Source: Nomia melanderi
Lineage: Eukaryota; Arthropoda; Insecta; Hymenoptera; Halictidae
Assembly: GCF_051020985.1 (NCBI RefSeq)
Contig: NC_135001.1
Coordinates: 23,243,896 to 23,307,895, forward strand
DNA: 64,000 nt
Reading direction: 5' to 3'
In this document: one piece after another, positions 1 through 10,860 of the stretch
Position numbering within the stretch: the first letter of the stretch is position 1
Layout of the letters: each line of letters begins with the position of its first letter
Translations under genes and position numbers: made by a program
The notes under the pieces: generated by a model
Database searches by the model: none
What the model was told of the DNA's origin: nothing
What the model saw: the letters and a program-made list of their open reading frames with translations, nothing else

Positions 1-5
1 GCTCC

Positions 6-220
6 TCAACGCTAGAACTACCGAGCATTTAATACGATTAATATGCAATTTCTATAAAAATTGTAACAATACATTATTTTCAGTTTCTTCGGGCACTCGT
101 TATAGTACTGAGATGAAACTATTTATTTTCAAAATCATTTCGAATATTCAATGCTTCGAAGATATCGATAATTGCCAAACAAAAAAATCGAAACCAGTCA
201 TTTTGACTGGTAAACTTTAA
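6..220. mobile_element. TTAA MITE, family A
   Basis: It begins TCAACGCTAGAACTACCGAG and ends with the perfect palindrome CCAGTCATTTTGACTGG followed by TAAACTTTAA. It carries the ATTTAATACGATTAATATG and TTTCAGTTTCTTCGGGCA hallmarks. The right TTAA is shared with the next element. Confidence 0.8.
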
Positions 221-423
221 CCTTTTGCGCTCCTATGTCGAATACGACTCGACATCAGTTTTATTCGCAGCTGTGCTTTGCCAAGATATTTTTCAAATAG
301 ATTATATTATTATGTTACTGTTCTCTACAAACTATCTATTTTTTAAACGCATTTCAAATCAATTATCGTAATAACAGTTATCGAGGAAACAATGCAAAAG
401 AAATTCAGAGTGCACAGGGTTAA
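217..423. mobile_element. TTAA MITE, family I
   Basis: It starts TTAACCTTTTGCGCTCC and ends CAGAGTGCACAGGGTTAA. The palindrome ATGTCGAATACGACTCGACA(T) sits inside the left repeat. A second copy is at 42252-42477. Confidence 0.78.
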
Positions 424-500
424 CACGATGAATGCCATGGGTCACCGGTGACCCCAACGTAATTGAATTACTATAGTTCACTGAATTAAACGATTATTTA
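420..500. mobile_element. TTAA MITE, family M (left end)
   Basis: TTAACACGATGAATGCCATG runs directly into the perfect palindrome GGGTCACCGGTGACCC. It shares its TTAA with the preceding element. The right end was not located. Confidence 0.55.
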
Positions 501-3500
501 CCCGATGCGGCGATGTTCAGCTGAATGAACATGTAATAATAACGCAATTCATTCGAATGATCGAATATAGCTTTTCCATTTCGTGTATTTTGCTCTATAA
601 AATCTTTGCTTTATAAAATTAGTTTGTCGACTATGAACGAAATAATGAGTCCCAGAGCGCAATTAGAAATAAAAATGGTTTGGCAGTTTTGGAAGGTTCC
701 CTCGAACCTCGGATAAGAGACATAATCGGCGAAAGCGAGCTGTTTAGCGGGACGCGAAAGAAATACCGAGTAAATGAAGGACTTAAAAACCGTCGGGAAA
801 AAAGTTGAATCGTCGGAAAAATTGAAGGAAAATTGAATTATAAAGAGGAATCCCGAAGGATTTCTGTGGACTGAAGGTGAACGCGTGCGTTTCGGCAAAG
901 AAAGTGGAGAATTTTATTGGGAATCGCGCATATAATCTCGCCGCTGTACACGTGTACGGCTCAAAGACAGTTATTAAAATCTTTATACGATAACGCGAGC
1001 CAGTGGACGTAATAACTTTCCACGGGAAAATTCATTTCCACGGCAGCTAGAACTCAGAACCGCGGCGAAACTTTATAATTAATTTTTAATCTCGCTACAA
1101 AGCTTTCGAGTTCATTTTTTTAGTTGAATTCGATAACAGTGGACGCAGTCGCGTGGCTTGTTGAGTACGGAGCTTTATATAACAATATATATAATATATA
1201 TATATTATAGATTGTACTGTTATCTAACGAGATTTATTAAAATCATTTAAAATTAAAAGCCGAGGAGAGGAATTTTATTAGTCGAATTTTAAATTTTCTG
1301 CAAATTTATTGGGAAGTGGGTTTAGCTTGAATTTATAGAGCATTTAATACAGGTAATGTATTATTCATTAGGCAATGTATTATTAATTACCGTTATATAT
1401 TGTTACAAATAAATGTTATATATAAAACAAAATATAAAACGTCGATTCGATCTATTCATACATTAAAACAATAGTAAACTAGGAAATTACTGAACACCGA
1501 AACTACTAGAATATTCAAAAGACGCCAATAGTCGAGTAGAAATTCTAATGAAGCACTCGCGATCAACTTCGACAGTTATCGTGGAAATATTTTGAAAGTT
1601 TATTGCGTCCGGAAACAAGGGCACCGCGTGGGTTCGCGAATCATTATGCAAATGCCTGGAAAGGAAGAATGCGAGGAAATTTAGGGTGCCGCGAGGAGAA
1701 TGTCGATCATCCCCGCGACCCTTTCCGAAAGCTCTTCCGTGTGTGCTCTCGTCCATCGTCGGGTGAACCATAGCTTTCGCTTATGTGCCTCGGGCACACA
1801 CACCGTGGCAAGCTTTCTACGCACATATTACAAGGTTTGACAAATTGGCAGTTTCCCTCTAATAATACAGCCAGCCCGGCTTCCTTCCGGCTTCCCTCTA
1901 CGTGACAACCGAAAAATGCCATCGAGACACCAGCCATTAAGGCAGTTCCTTTTGAGGAACAAGCCTTTTGAAGTTTTCCTCGCCGATAATTTCTCCCGTG
2001 ACGTTGACGAACTATCAATCGCCGCGTGAGAAAGGAAATTTCGTTGAAATCAAATCAACCCTTAGCACTTCGGATGGTATCGTAACCTATCGGCAACTGC
2101 AATTAATTTTTGTAGTATTATTTTATACCACCGGTGGCTCACAGTAAGATGTCACGTTAGAGAATGTGTAATTTGTTTTTGTCAAAATAGAAAATCGTTT
2201 CAGTTTCTGAATTGAAACTGCAGGTTCATTAATTTTTTTGATTTTATCAGTCAATTATAATTGAAGTATCATTACATTAGGTTGGTAACCGATTGTTAGG
2301 AGTCAGTCGAAAATGGTATTGCTGCAGAAACGTAACTTCAAGCTTGTTCATGTTCGAGTGAAACAGGAAATTCGTTTTTTTGCAGAAGGATTGTACTTCG
2401 AGAGAAAAATGCTCGTCCAAATATTACATGTCGACAGCGGGAAAAATTTGACAGGCTGACTGAAATATCTAATTCATCCGGGGTACAGAGCAGATGGTGT
2501 TCCAACTGCTTGGGTGCAAAATATTTGTTTAAATTTACAAACTTTCCGAGTCGGAGTCGATTTAAAAAGATCTCAGAGTTTTGAATCTGTTGAAAACTGT
2601 AAACAATCTGTAAAAAAATATTTTAATTCAAAACCAGTCAACTATCGCAGAACATCAATTGAAATTGCAATTCAACGAAGCATCGTACATTAATGATACA
2701 ACACGAATAAACAATCACATTTAAGAGAAACGAAGGTCACTTCTTGAATCATCAAGCTAATAATTCGTCAGCTACGGGCGCCGCGCGTCTGACGTAATCC
2801 GGGCGATGATTTGGAACATGGCGGACGGCTCGAAGCCGAATAATTTGTGGGGCAGCGCGACGATGTCGAACGAATTAGAAAAAGAGAGTGAAAAGCACGA
2901 GAACCGTCACGGAATGCCCAACGTCGCGATTCTGTCATCGATGTTCCCATTTTTCCAGGGCATCGTAGCGTTACAATAAAGGTCATACAATCGATATAGC
3001 GTCCCTATATACCGTCTAGCTCGTCGCGCATTTATTTTAAGAACCGGGAATTAATGACTGCGCTACCATTGAAAGTCATCGCTGGAATGCTTTTCCTGCT
3101 ATTATAATTATCGGCTCGAGCCGGGCAATTTTCCATTTTTTTTTTTCTCTCGCATTGTTATGCCCGCCGACATCTGACGTATTGATTTGTTTATTCGCGT
3201 TACGGACATCGCGTTTTTAAAAGCACGCCGCGCCGAGTCGATTTCCCTTTACGCGCTGATGTTATTTCCCACCATTGCCATTCGAGATTTCTCTGTGCAC
3301 GATAGCGTTTCGATTTTAAGGATCGATTACGCTACTGTCGTGACTGTAAGCAAGGTGTTTTGGTTATTCGGTATTTAGGAGTAACAGGATTTAAGATTAT
3401 CGACCATTCGTTTTAATCTATCGCGTTGAAATGTGATTATGTTTTAATTGTCTTTATTTTGAAAATTGCAAGGATATGCTTGAAATATACTATAAGTCAA

Positions 3501-3559
3501 AATATTAAGTAATTAAATTGATTGAACTGCGGATTTTATGCATTTATGAGAAAATTGGA

Positions 3560-3820
3560 TACTGTCGTTATGATACTATTTTTTATAATACTAATATTGT
3601 TATGGTACTATCATTATGATGCCATGTATTATGATACTACTGTTATTACGATACTATCATTATGATGCCATTTATTATGATACTACTATTATTACGATAC
3701 TTATCATTATGCTACCATTTATTATAATAATACTAATATTACGGTACTATTATTATAATACTATTACCACGATACTACAACCATCACAATCCTATTATCA
3801 CGGTACTGTTATTACGATAC
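3560..3820. repeat. Degenerate tandem repeat next to the S2 exon
   Basis: Imperfect units of ATTATGATACTA, ATTACGATACTA and CATTATGATGCCAT recur for about 260 bp and stop roughly 30 bp before the S2 exon acceptor. They create an open frame that runs into the exon. Confidence 0.85.
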
Positions 3821-3852
3821 TGAAAGGTACGTATTTCCTCGTTTACTTTCAG

Positions 3853-3979
3853 GAAATATGTTTGGTGGTATTCTTCGGGGTGGAGTACCTAGTGCGGTTA
3901 TGGAGCGCAGGCTGCAGATCAAAGTACATGGGCTGCTGCGGCAGGCTGCGATTCATACGGAAACCGATTTGTATCATAG
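3853..3979 (+). CDS. KCNQ: KCNQ channel exon: S2 and S2-S3 linker
   Basis: This exon encodes 42 residues plus one base, starting EICLVVFFGVEYLVRLWSAG and ending RKPICII. It covers most of transmembrane helix S2 and the cytoplasmic S2-S3 linker of a Kv7 channel. The acidic residue of FFGVEYLVRLWS is the S2 countercharge for S4 arginines, and GCRSKYMG plus GRLRF are typical KCNQ motifs. The acceptor AG lies at 3851-3852 and the donor GTAAGT begins at 3980. The exon starts in phase 0 and ends after the first base of a GAT codon. Vertebrate KCNQ1 reads almost the same here. Two cysteines (MGCCG) replace less polar residues of the vertebrate protein. Confidence 0.96.
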
Positions 3980-4794
3980 GTAAGTGCGTTCTCTAATGTA
4001 CATCCGGACCAGTTCAATCAGTGTCTGTGCTCGAACTAATCCAATATGCGCATTGTGCAATTGTCGTGTCCCAAAATTGGATCTGGAGGATATTCACTTC
4101 GTGCGGTAAAAGCGATTCGATCGCTGCTCGATACTTACGCTTTGCATTCTTCAGTGTCTCATTGACTTCTCATTTCGTGATTAGTCTCAATTCGGAGTGT
4201 CTCAATTAGTTCCAATCGTTGATCGCCGACTTAAATTTATAATATTTGCGGACGAAGAATCTTTGAAATATACAGAATCCTCAGCAGACGAAGATAAATG
4301 ATACATCGATCGCTTGAGCAATTAGACAGAAAAGAAACTATATACCGATCTCCTGCTGTTCAAGTAACTGAATCATTCGTTTGCAACTGAATCTTCCATA
4401 TCCGAACATTTCATCTCGCAAATGTCGACGTTCGTCCGCAAAGTGTTAAGCGTCGTTTCATCGGAAGCGACGGGTCGCTCGGCGGTCCGAGGCGCGGCGG
4501 GCGCGCGTCGCGCAGCGTGATTCGCGATTAAAACGAACTTCGCCGAGCGGGTAAATTGTAACACGTATCCGGACGTTAATCGAATCGGGCATCGCGTGCT
4601 TATCGGTAGGGTCAATTACGCGCGCTCGATTGCCATGGAATATTCAACTTCGCGGAACAATAACGCGGTAAAACGTCATCGGACACTGATACGTCGGGCC
4701 GAATCTATACACGGTGTTAACGAAAATTATGGACACGGCCGGTCGCGGTGTCCTCTGACAGGTGATGCCACGTGTGCAAAGTGAATTCAGGATA

Positions 4795-5010
4795 AAACGT
4801 AGGAAATAGAAGATAGACGATTGGAAATGGGAATCGGAGAATAGCAAGTATGTTGGACATAGAGTGTATTGGGAAGTAAATAGGAAAGTAGAAAATTGGA
4901 AATGTAACGTAGAAAGTAGGACGTAGGAAATAGAATGTAGAAAGTAGGAAGTTGACAGTCGAAAATTCGAAGTAACGAATAGAGAATGGGAAATAGGAAT
5001 TATGAAGTAG
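4795..5010. repeat. Purine-rich degenerate minisatellite
   Basis: Variants of GTAGGAAATAGAA recur with irregular spacing of about 10-14 nt for some 200 bp. The + strand is almost free of pyrimidines other than T. It abuts the hexamer array at 5076-5112. It is likely a slippage-derived repeat. Confidence 0.7.
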
Positions 5011-5075
5011 AAATGGATTTATATTTGAAGTTGTGTTTGTATTTTTATTTGTATTTGGGTATTTATTTTTTATAT

Positions 5076-5112
5076 GAATTTGAATTTGAATTTGAATTTG
5101 AATTTGAATTTG
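5076..5112. repeat. (GAATTT)n hexanucleotide microsatellite
   Basis: Six uninterrupted GAATTT units lie in the intron between the S2 and S3 exons. Each unit contains AATT, so the tract alternates A and T runs on both strands. Confidence 0.9.
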
Positions 5113-5352
5113 CTTTGACATTGAACATTTTAATAGACGCATGCTTAAATACCATTTCTCTCGCGTATGCATCCATGAATATTTTCATTCAATTTTTCAA
5201 TCCATCACCGAATATATAAAATTCCTTATTTGCGAACACGACGACTAATTAACAATTAAGTAATTCTGTACAACCGATAAACGCGGAGTAAGGTGGGCAT
5301 GTCACAGGTCTAGAACGATTCTGATCTGAATAATTGCTTTGTTTATTATCAG

Positions 5353-5528
5353 ATTTAATTGTGGTGGTCGCATCTATGGTGGTCTTGTCAGTGGGAAGCA
5401 ACGGTCAAGTGTTCGCCACTTCCGCCATAAGGGGCATCCGGTTTTTGCAAATACTGCGGATGCTTCACGTCGATCGGCAAGGTGGTACGTGGCGACTTCT
5501 CGGTTCTGTTGTTTTCATTCACCGTCAG
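5353..5528 (+). CDS. KCNQ: KCNQ channel exon: S3, S4 voltage sensor and S4-S5 linker
   Basis: Joined to the previous exon it completes GAT and encodes DLIVVVASMVVLSVGSNGQV, then FATSAIRGIRFLQILRMLHV and DRQGGTWRLLGSVVFIHRQ. S3 carries the conserved Asp. S4 shows the Kv7 charge pattern R1 R2 Q3 R4 H5 R6, where Q replaces the third arginine and H the fifth. The S4-S5 linker GGTWRLLGSVVFIHRQ contacts PIP2 in Kv7 channels. From ATSAIRGIRF to the exon end I see no difference from human KCNQ1, whereas KCNQ2-5 carry arginine at H5. The acceptor is at 5351-5352, the donor GTACGT begins at 5529, and the exon ends in phase 0. Confidence 0.98.
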
Positions 5529-5605
5529 GTACGTTCAGAAATGATCCAGTAACGTTTCATTCGACTCGAGAGATACCCTAAGCATATTACAAAACTGGAA
5601 TATCA

Positions 5606-5829
5606 TTAACCCCTTGAACGAAAACGAGTCTCACTCGCGATCGCCCTAATTTATCTTATTAAACCTACCCTATCGTAACCAAAACGATTCTTTTATTTCC
5701 CTAAGAAATCCAATCGAACCTGTAATACTTCAGTGTTCTTTTTATAAATAATTCTATTCAGAAATTTGACAAAAAAACAGTATGAGCATAAACACGTGAG
5801 ACGAAATAAATCGTGAGGCAAGGGGTTAA
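5606..5829. mobile_element. TTAA MITE, family J
   Basis: This 224-bp element has TTAACCCCTTGAACG at the left and a right end reading GGCAAGGGGTTAA, which are inverted copies. Just inside the left end lies the palindrome CGAGTCTCACTCG. A related copy starts at 7747 and shares the interior around ATCGTAACCAAAA. The right TTAA is shared with the next element. Confidence 0.75.
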
Positions 5830-6012
5830 CACTAAAACTATCGGAGATCAAAATGATCCTGATGTCTTCTTTTTCCAATTATTAAGATAACAAATGTTTC
5901 TTTGAGAAATTATTCAAGAAATTATTCAAGAATTGCAGAATAACTGAAGTAGATTCTTAGAGTTTCTATGGAGGAATTTCAAAGCAATTGAACTCGGTAG
6001 TTTTAGTGTTAA
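5826..6012. mobile_element. TTAA MITE, diverged family A
   Basis: This 187-bp element begins TTAACACTAAAACTATCGG and ends TCGGTAGTTTTAGTGTTAA, nearly perfect terminal inverted repeats. The subterminal palindrome GATCAAAATGATC follows the left repeat, where other family A copies carry CCAGTCAAATTGACTGG. It has no coding capacity. It abuts family J on its left through one TTAA. Confidence 0.8.
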
Positions 6013-6203
6013 ATGTAAACTCAAAGTGATCTCAATCTCGGCATCTGTAAGATCGAGTTTTTAAGTTAAGCTCGAGGTTTTTAAGAGTAACGACTGTAGG
6101 GAAATTATTTACTGAAATAGTTTCTCTAACAGAAAGAAAACATCAACGTCGAACGATGGCGATGATGGTGGTTCTATTAAAGCGTCTTGATCAAAACTTT
6201 CAG

Positions 6204-6344
6204 GAGCTGATCACGACATTGTACATCGGGTTCCTAGGTCTTATTTTCAGCAGTTACTTCGTGTATCTTGCCGAAAAAGATGCTGTTGGGCCCGATGGAA
6301 AAACAGACTTTTCCAGTTACGCGGATGCACTGTGGTGGGGGGTG
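6204..6344 (+). CDS. KCNQ: KCNQ channel exon: S5, turret and pore helix
   Basis: This exon encodes 47 residues, ELITTLYIGFLGLIFSSYFV, then YLAEKDAVGPDGKTDFSSYA and DALWWGV. It covers helix S5, the extracellular turret and the start of the pore helix (DALWWG). The residue aligned with the retigabine-binding Trp of KCNQ2-5 is Leu (ITTLYIGF), as in KCNQ1. The acceptor CAG is at 6201-6203. The donor reads GTAAAT, weaker than the GTAAGT or GTGAGT of most other exons because position +5 is A. The frame stays open past the donor to a TAG at 6477-6479, so retention of the intron would truncate the channel before its selectivity filter. Confidence 0.97.
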
Positions 6345-6569
6345 GTAAATATAATTATTTCGACATCTGTGTTTGTTGTCACTTCATTTAATTACGCTGT
6401 GCCTTATTCTTTCTCATCGCACTCCGATCACTTTGCGTGTTTCTATCACCGTCAGCACTTCGCTCGATACTTTGCCTAGCGATTTCAAGTACGTTCGATA
6501 CTCGATGATACTTATCGTCACACGAAAAGTAGTTCGTAAACGGAGACTCTGCATCTCGGGCGAATATAC

Positions 6570-6905
6570 TATCTCACTCGGTAGAATTAGGTGAAATTCT
6601 AGAAAAGGTGTTATTTAAAAATATTCGACGTTCAATACTTCAAACGAGAACTGTCTTTAAAAAATTTAAATAAAGATTCAACTGTGAGTAAAATTGAAAC
6701 TTCAAAATCGAGGATATTTCGAGTATTTTTCGAAGAAACTGTTTCACTCGGTAGAATTGCGGAAAATTCTAAAAGAGATGTTATTTCAAATATTCGATGT
6801 TCAGCACTCCATACGAGAACTGTCTTTAAAAAAATTTAAATAAAGATTCGACTGTGAGTAAAATTGAAACTTCAAAATCGAGGATATTTCGAGTATTTTT
6901 CGATA
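6570..6905. repeat. Tandem duplication, unit 170 bp
   Basis: Two adjacent copies each start near TCACTCGGTAGAATT (6574 and 6744) and end near GAGTATTTTTCGA (6721 and 6891), with a constant offset of 170. Similarity is high through the last 90 bp of each unit. No coding content. Confidence 0.9.
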
Positions 6906-7746
6906 AGTGAGATATTTTATTCTCGAAGTAATATATACAATGTAATGGAACGAATCCTTTGGTAATATTCGAAATGACATTTCAGAGCCGGTCGTCATTG
7001 AACTCGTATCTTCAGCTTCGCTGCGTTGATTTTTTCCTCGACAGAGAAATCTTTCGCCAGCTACTTGATTCGCGTCTCGCCTTCAGTTAGAATCTTTCTT
7101 ATATGCACAATTGCAATGAAACGCACGGCATGCGAAGGAAAGGCGAGGAATGCTGCCGTCAAAGATCGCGATTTTGTACGATATTGCACGACCTAACGTC
7201 GCGACGAGGCGTCTAATTGAATCAGATGCCTCACATGCAAGCTGCCTTCAAGGCGAACCTACCATCGAGTGATTGCCACTTAATTCTTCGATTCGAAACG
7301 TGTCTTGATAGGTTCACACGATTAAGAATTGAGAATAGAGTTAACTGTACGACTTGAATCACTGATAGACAAATTTATTTTCTATATATAATCGAAAATT
7401 TCCTTTCGACTTGTTTCTATTATTTCAAACTTAGAAATACCACCATGCTTTCTCAAATTCGCAGCACACATTAAGAATGAAATTTTGTCCACTCGATCAA
7501 CCATTCTTGCATTTAATACCAAGTGTTCTAATTGAAACTTGAGGCCAGTCACAAAGCAAATTCAACAATTTCTGTGAACAGTTCATACTCTGCACACAAA
7601 CCTTTGCACTAGAGTCGCCTCTCAGTCACTTAATTCACCGCGAAATCATGAAGTTCAATGTCTAATATCAGACTTTGCATAATGCAGCAATAGGAATAAT
7701 ATCGAAACAAAATCATTTCCTTCCTCAATGTGTACGCGATTTCTCG

Positions 7747-7910
7747 TTAACCCCTCAGTGGAAATGACGTGCTCCCCTCGATGATTAATTCCGTACGTTA
7801 TTTTACAAATCTGCCATATCGTAACCAAAATAATTTTCTCATTTCCATAATGAAATTCAATTCAACCTATAATACTACAATTTCCTTCACAATGACGATC
7901 AAAAAATATT
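7747..7910. mobile_element. TTAA MITE, family J, partial
   Basis: The left end reads TTAACCCCTCAGTGGAAATG. The interior TATCGTAACCAAAATAATTT and the AACCTATAATACT segment match the element at 5606-5829. The right terminal repeat is missing or too decayed to find. Confidence 0.6.
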
Positions 7911-9304
7911 GACTATTTCTAATAGAAAGCTTCTACAATGCAAGCTATTAATTTCATTTCCTTTGTACCCGTTCTCGCAAGTCTTCCCATTCGAAGCGCG
8001 AAACAAGAATTCCCGTTCGGCGGTTGAGAACCACTGCTCCCAACGGAGCATTTTTCCGCGGAGGCGCGAAAGGCTCCTCGCGCTAAATAACCGGCATATT
8101 CGCGTCGATGTAATAAGCGGTTCGGTCCGTTCGGTTTCTATTAACGCGAATAATTAATTCGACCCAGCGATTTCGCTCATTACCGCGGAATGGGTTTCAT
8201 TCAGCGACGTGTACAGCTTAATTGTACGGCCGGCCGGCAATGTTTATTAAGCGGCGCACGCTAATCACTCGGAAAATATGCAGCTATTTAGAATCCCTCG
8301 GACGGTCAACCGAACGGGATCGATTCGAACGGTGCCCGAATAAATAAGGATTCGAGTGCGCGCGGATCGATTAACGCCGGCCACTCGGCCATTTCCCGTC
8401 GACACTTTTGCTTTCTTAGCGGCTGAAAAAAGAACTTCCTCGAACTCGGACGCTCCCGTTCGGTTATCGGATGTCCCGCGGACGGCCGGTCCATTTACTT
8501 TAAATTTCAATTTTAATTAGACTCCGCTTGCCGGCCCGTTGGTACGCGCCCGTTGATTACTCGGTTACATCGACGAATCTCGCCGGATTAAGAGATCGCG
8601 CCGCAGTGAATTCCGGGATTCGCTCGAATCTCGGCCGCATTTTGCTGTTGGCTTTTGTTTCACGGTTTTGCGTGTGTATTCGTGTCTATCTGTGCGTTGT
8701 TTCGCGCCTTGGCTACCGTCGGCGATTGAAAAATCTCGTTTCGGTGTACCGTTGTCGCTTGTAGAGTGCTATCGGCAATTTTGTCGAGCCTATTAGAGCC
8801 AAATATCATTGGACAACAGAATTTCGCCACTCGAATGGCGTGTTTAACGTTCGTTCGTGACAGCCGACCTCGTCGGACGTCGTTCAAGAAAAAAGAGCGC
8901 TTCGTCGAGCGGTAATCAGACTTTCGTCGAGTGCTGCTCGTCGAGAAATTACCCGAAAAACTCTCGTTAGGGAGCTCGCGTGTAAATATTTGGCGAACGT
9001 GGAACTGTTCTCGCTCGTTCGAGAAAACGATGAACGCCCGTCAATCTTAGGCAACATTGAATTCGGATGTTTAGTGCAATAAGGACGTACACTTCAAACA
9101 AATCTTCGTGAATGATCGTTTTAAGCATCAGCAATTCGCAGTAATCTTCGATCATTCGATTACTTTCGTTGTTCGCTGTATACATTCCCTTGACAACTAC
9201 AAACGATTTATGCTATATTTTCAACTTGTTTTTTTTTAGCTGGAAGCATCATTGTTATTAGGTTGAACAGGAAGTTCAGTCGGTGAACTTAAGGAGAAAT
9301 TTGT

Positions 9305-9538
9305 TTAACACATTCCGTGCCACCGGAAATTTCGATTATATCTTGCTCACGAGTGCATTGATTTTCCAAATGAAATATTAAGACACGTTCAAGTTTTTGG
9401 TGACTTTTATATATATTTTTATATTATTTCTTCATGTTTTCGCTGCTTTGCAACGTGCACCGCTGCCCTTTGCTACATATTTCCTCAGAAAAATTGGGCG
9501 TGTACCACAAATGGTACACGTGGCACGGAACGTGTTAA
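9305..9538. mobile_element. TTAA MITE, family E
   Basis: This 234-bp element starts TTAACACATTCCGTGCCACC and ends GTGGCACGGAACGTGTTAA. Next to the right repeat lies the palindrome CGTGTACCACAAATGGTACACG, read over both arms. Related copies lie at 36233 and 62225. Its right TTAA ends about 334 bp upstream of the pore exon. Confidence 0.85.
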
Positions 9539-9872
9539 CAAGACATCAATTGTTTCTCAATCTAACGAGGGAAGTCGAACCCGGAAACGTCGAAAGGTTC
9601 AAATTTTGTAAATTTTTACCGACAAAATCTCCTGTTCAACCCAATATGGCCTGCATCTCACAGAACGCATTGCTCGTTACATGTTTATCGTGTCTAACCT
9701 CCTTTTCCGTTGAATCCTCGATGTCTGTCCTTCGACAATTTTGTGAGAAAGGACAGATATCTGGATGTTGATAAGTGTTGTCCTTGATGTTGATGTGGAA
9801 CGTGTAAGTCGAGATACAAGCAAATTGGTTGCGAAAGAAGGTTGCGTTAATTCTGCATTGTTTCGTTCATAG

Positions 9873-9983
9873 ATTACCGTGACCACTATCGGCTACGGTG
9901 ACACTGTCCCACAGACATGGATGGGGAAAATAGTCGCCTCGTGTTTCAGCGTATTCGCCATATCTTTTTTCGCACTTCCAGCC
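9873..9983 (+). CDS. KCNQ: KCNQ channel exon: selectivity filter and S6
   Basis: This exon encodes 37 residues, ITVTTIGYGDTVPQTWMGKI, then VASCFSVFAISFFALPA. TTIGYGD is the potassium selectivity filter. ASCFSVFAISFFALPA is the first part of S6 and ends in the P-A of the PAG gating hinge. The preceding exon ends WWGV, so the junction gives the canonical WWGV-ITVTTIGYGD. The acceptor AG is at 9871-9872 and the donor GTAAGT begins at 9984. Both ends are phase 0. The text is nearly identical to vertebrate KCNQ1, including SCFSVFAISFFALPA. Confidence 0.99.
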
Positions 9984-10653
9984 GTAAGTATGATCCTCTT
10001 ATCGTCGATTCTAATGGGTGACTAACGTCGATTTTCGTTAAATCGCCGGCGATCGCAAAAGACAGCTAAAATTTGTCTTCTTCGTAACATAAAATTACTC
10101 TTATCAAAAAACTTGGATTTTCACACAACTTCTTAACACTAGAACTAGCATTTAATACGATTAATGTCTAATCTCTATAGAAATTGCAACAATAAATCGT
10201 TCTCAGTTTCTTCAGACATTCATTACAATATTCAAGTGAAAATTCCTTCAAGATCATTTCGAATATCGAAAGCTTTTAAACATCAATAACACCTAGCTAA
10301 TCAAAGCCTGATAAAGATCTAACCAAAGCTCTCAAAACATCGATAATCGCGAAAGAAAATCAAAATCCACTCAGTTCGACTAATACAGTACTTCTAATAA
10401 TTAAATATTAATCCAAAATACAGTTCCTTTCTCAAAACACATCTCGCCCATCCATTCCTCAAGCCCACTTTCCAAACGAATACATAAAAACCTCCACAAA
10501 ACGCAATCCATAGAAAACAATAAACATAACCCACAGTACGAAAACAATTATCATCCCGCGAACCCATAAAAAAAGAACTGACATTCGCTTGAGCTAGCAG
10601 GCTGATGGGCCCCCTTAAGCTGCCATAAGGGAACAGCCAGTTTCTCGTTTCAG
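9984..10653 (+). other. KCNQ: Intron between S6 and helix A exons
   Basis: This 670-bp intron contains a family A TTAA MITE (about 10133-10390), then A/C-rich sequence of no recognised function. It splits the PA|G of the S6 hinge. Confidence 0.85.
10133..10390. mobile_element. TTAA MITE, family A, right end decayed
   Basis: The left end is TTAACACTAGAACTAGC, followed by ATTTAATACGATTAATG and TCAGTTTCTTCAGACATTC, which are hallmarks of family A. The expected right repeat with a CCAGTCA-type palindrome is reduced to CCACTCAGTTCGACTA near 10371-10388. Confidence 0.7.
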
Positions 10654-10860
10654 GGTATACTGGGCTCCGGTTTCGCGCTGAAAGTCCAGCAGAAGCAACG
10701 GCAGAAGCACTTCAACCGACAAATCCCGGCGGCCGCCATGTTGATACAGTGCCTGTGGAGGTGTTACGCGGCGGACAAATCGTTCAACAGCGTGGCGACG
10801 TGGAAGATCTATCTGAAGGACCCCGCGCCGGCCGGCCAGCCGTCGACGCCACTGGGAAAG
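10654..10860 (+). CDS. KCNQ: KCNQ channel exon: S6 end and calmodulin-binding helix A (IQ motif)
   Basis: This exon encodes 69 residues beginning GILGSGFALKVQQKQRQKHF, then NRQIPAAAMLIQCLWRCYAA and ending GQPSTPLGK. It contains the end of S6, the PIP2-sensitive KVQQKQRQKHFNRQIP segment and helix A, whose LIQCLWRCY is the IQ-type calmodulin site. TWKIYLKDP is the conserved end of the domain. The acceptor is at 10651-10653, the donor GTAAGC begins at 10861, and both ends are phase 0. The exon is GC-rich compared with its introns. The body matches human KCNQ1, apart from A-DKSFNSVA before TWKIY, which is a slightly longer insect variant. Confidence 0.98.

Larger units (their letters stand above)
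1..3852 (+). other. KCNQ: Intron upstream of the S2 exon (3' part only)
   Basis: This is non-coding sequence before the first recognisable channel exon. It ends with a good acceptor (pyrimidine-rich tract then AG at 3851-3852). It holds three TTAA elements in series (6 to about 500), a TA-rich run near 1183-1209, a family C MITE remnant near 2055-2130 and a degenerate triplet/dodecamer repeat at 3560-3820. No sequence resembling KCNQ S1 or the N-terminal cytoplasmic domain was seen here, so those exons are inferred to lie further upstream. Small open frames in the interval are AT-rich and match nothing recognised. Confidence 0.8.
3980..5352 (+). other. KCNQ: Intron between S2 and S3 exons
   Basis: This 1.37-kb intron runs from donor GTAAGT to acceptor AG at 5351-5352. 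It contains a remnant resembling family D TTAA elements near 4246-4390, a CpG-rich patch near 4440-4560, a purine-rich degenerate minisatellite (about 4795-5010) and a GAATTT hexamer array at 5076-5112. No gene was seen. Confidence 0.8.
5529..6203 (+). other. KCNQ: Intron between S4 and S5 exons
   Basis: This 675-bp intron consists mainly of two TTAA elements joined tail to head (5606-5829 and 5826-6012). It ends with acceptor CAG at 6201-6203. Confidence 0.85.
6345..9872 (+). other. KCNQ: Intron between S5 and pore-loop exons
   Basis: This 3.5-kb intron holds a 170-bp tandem duplication (6570-6905), a partial family J MITE at 7747, a moderately CpG-rich stretch about 7980-8960 with no recognised exon, and a complete family E MITE at 9305-9538. 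The acceptor AG is at 9871-9872. Confidence 0.8.
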
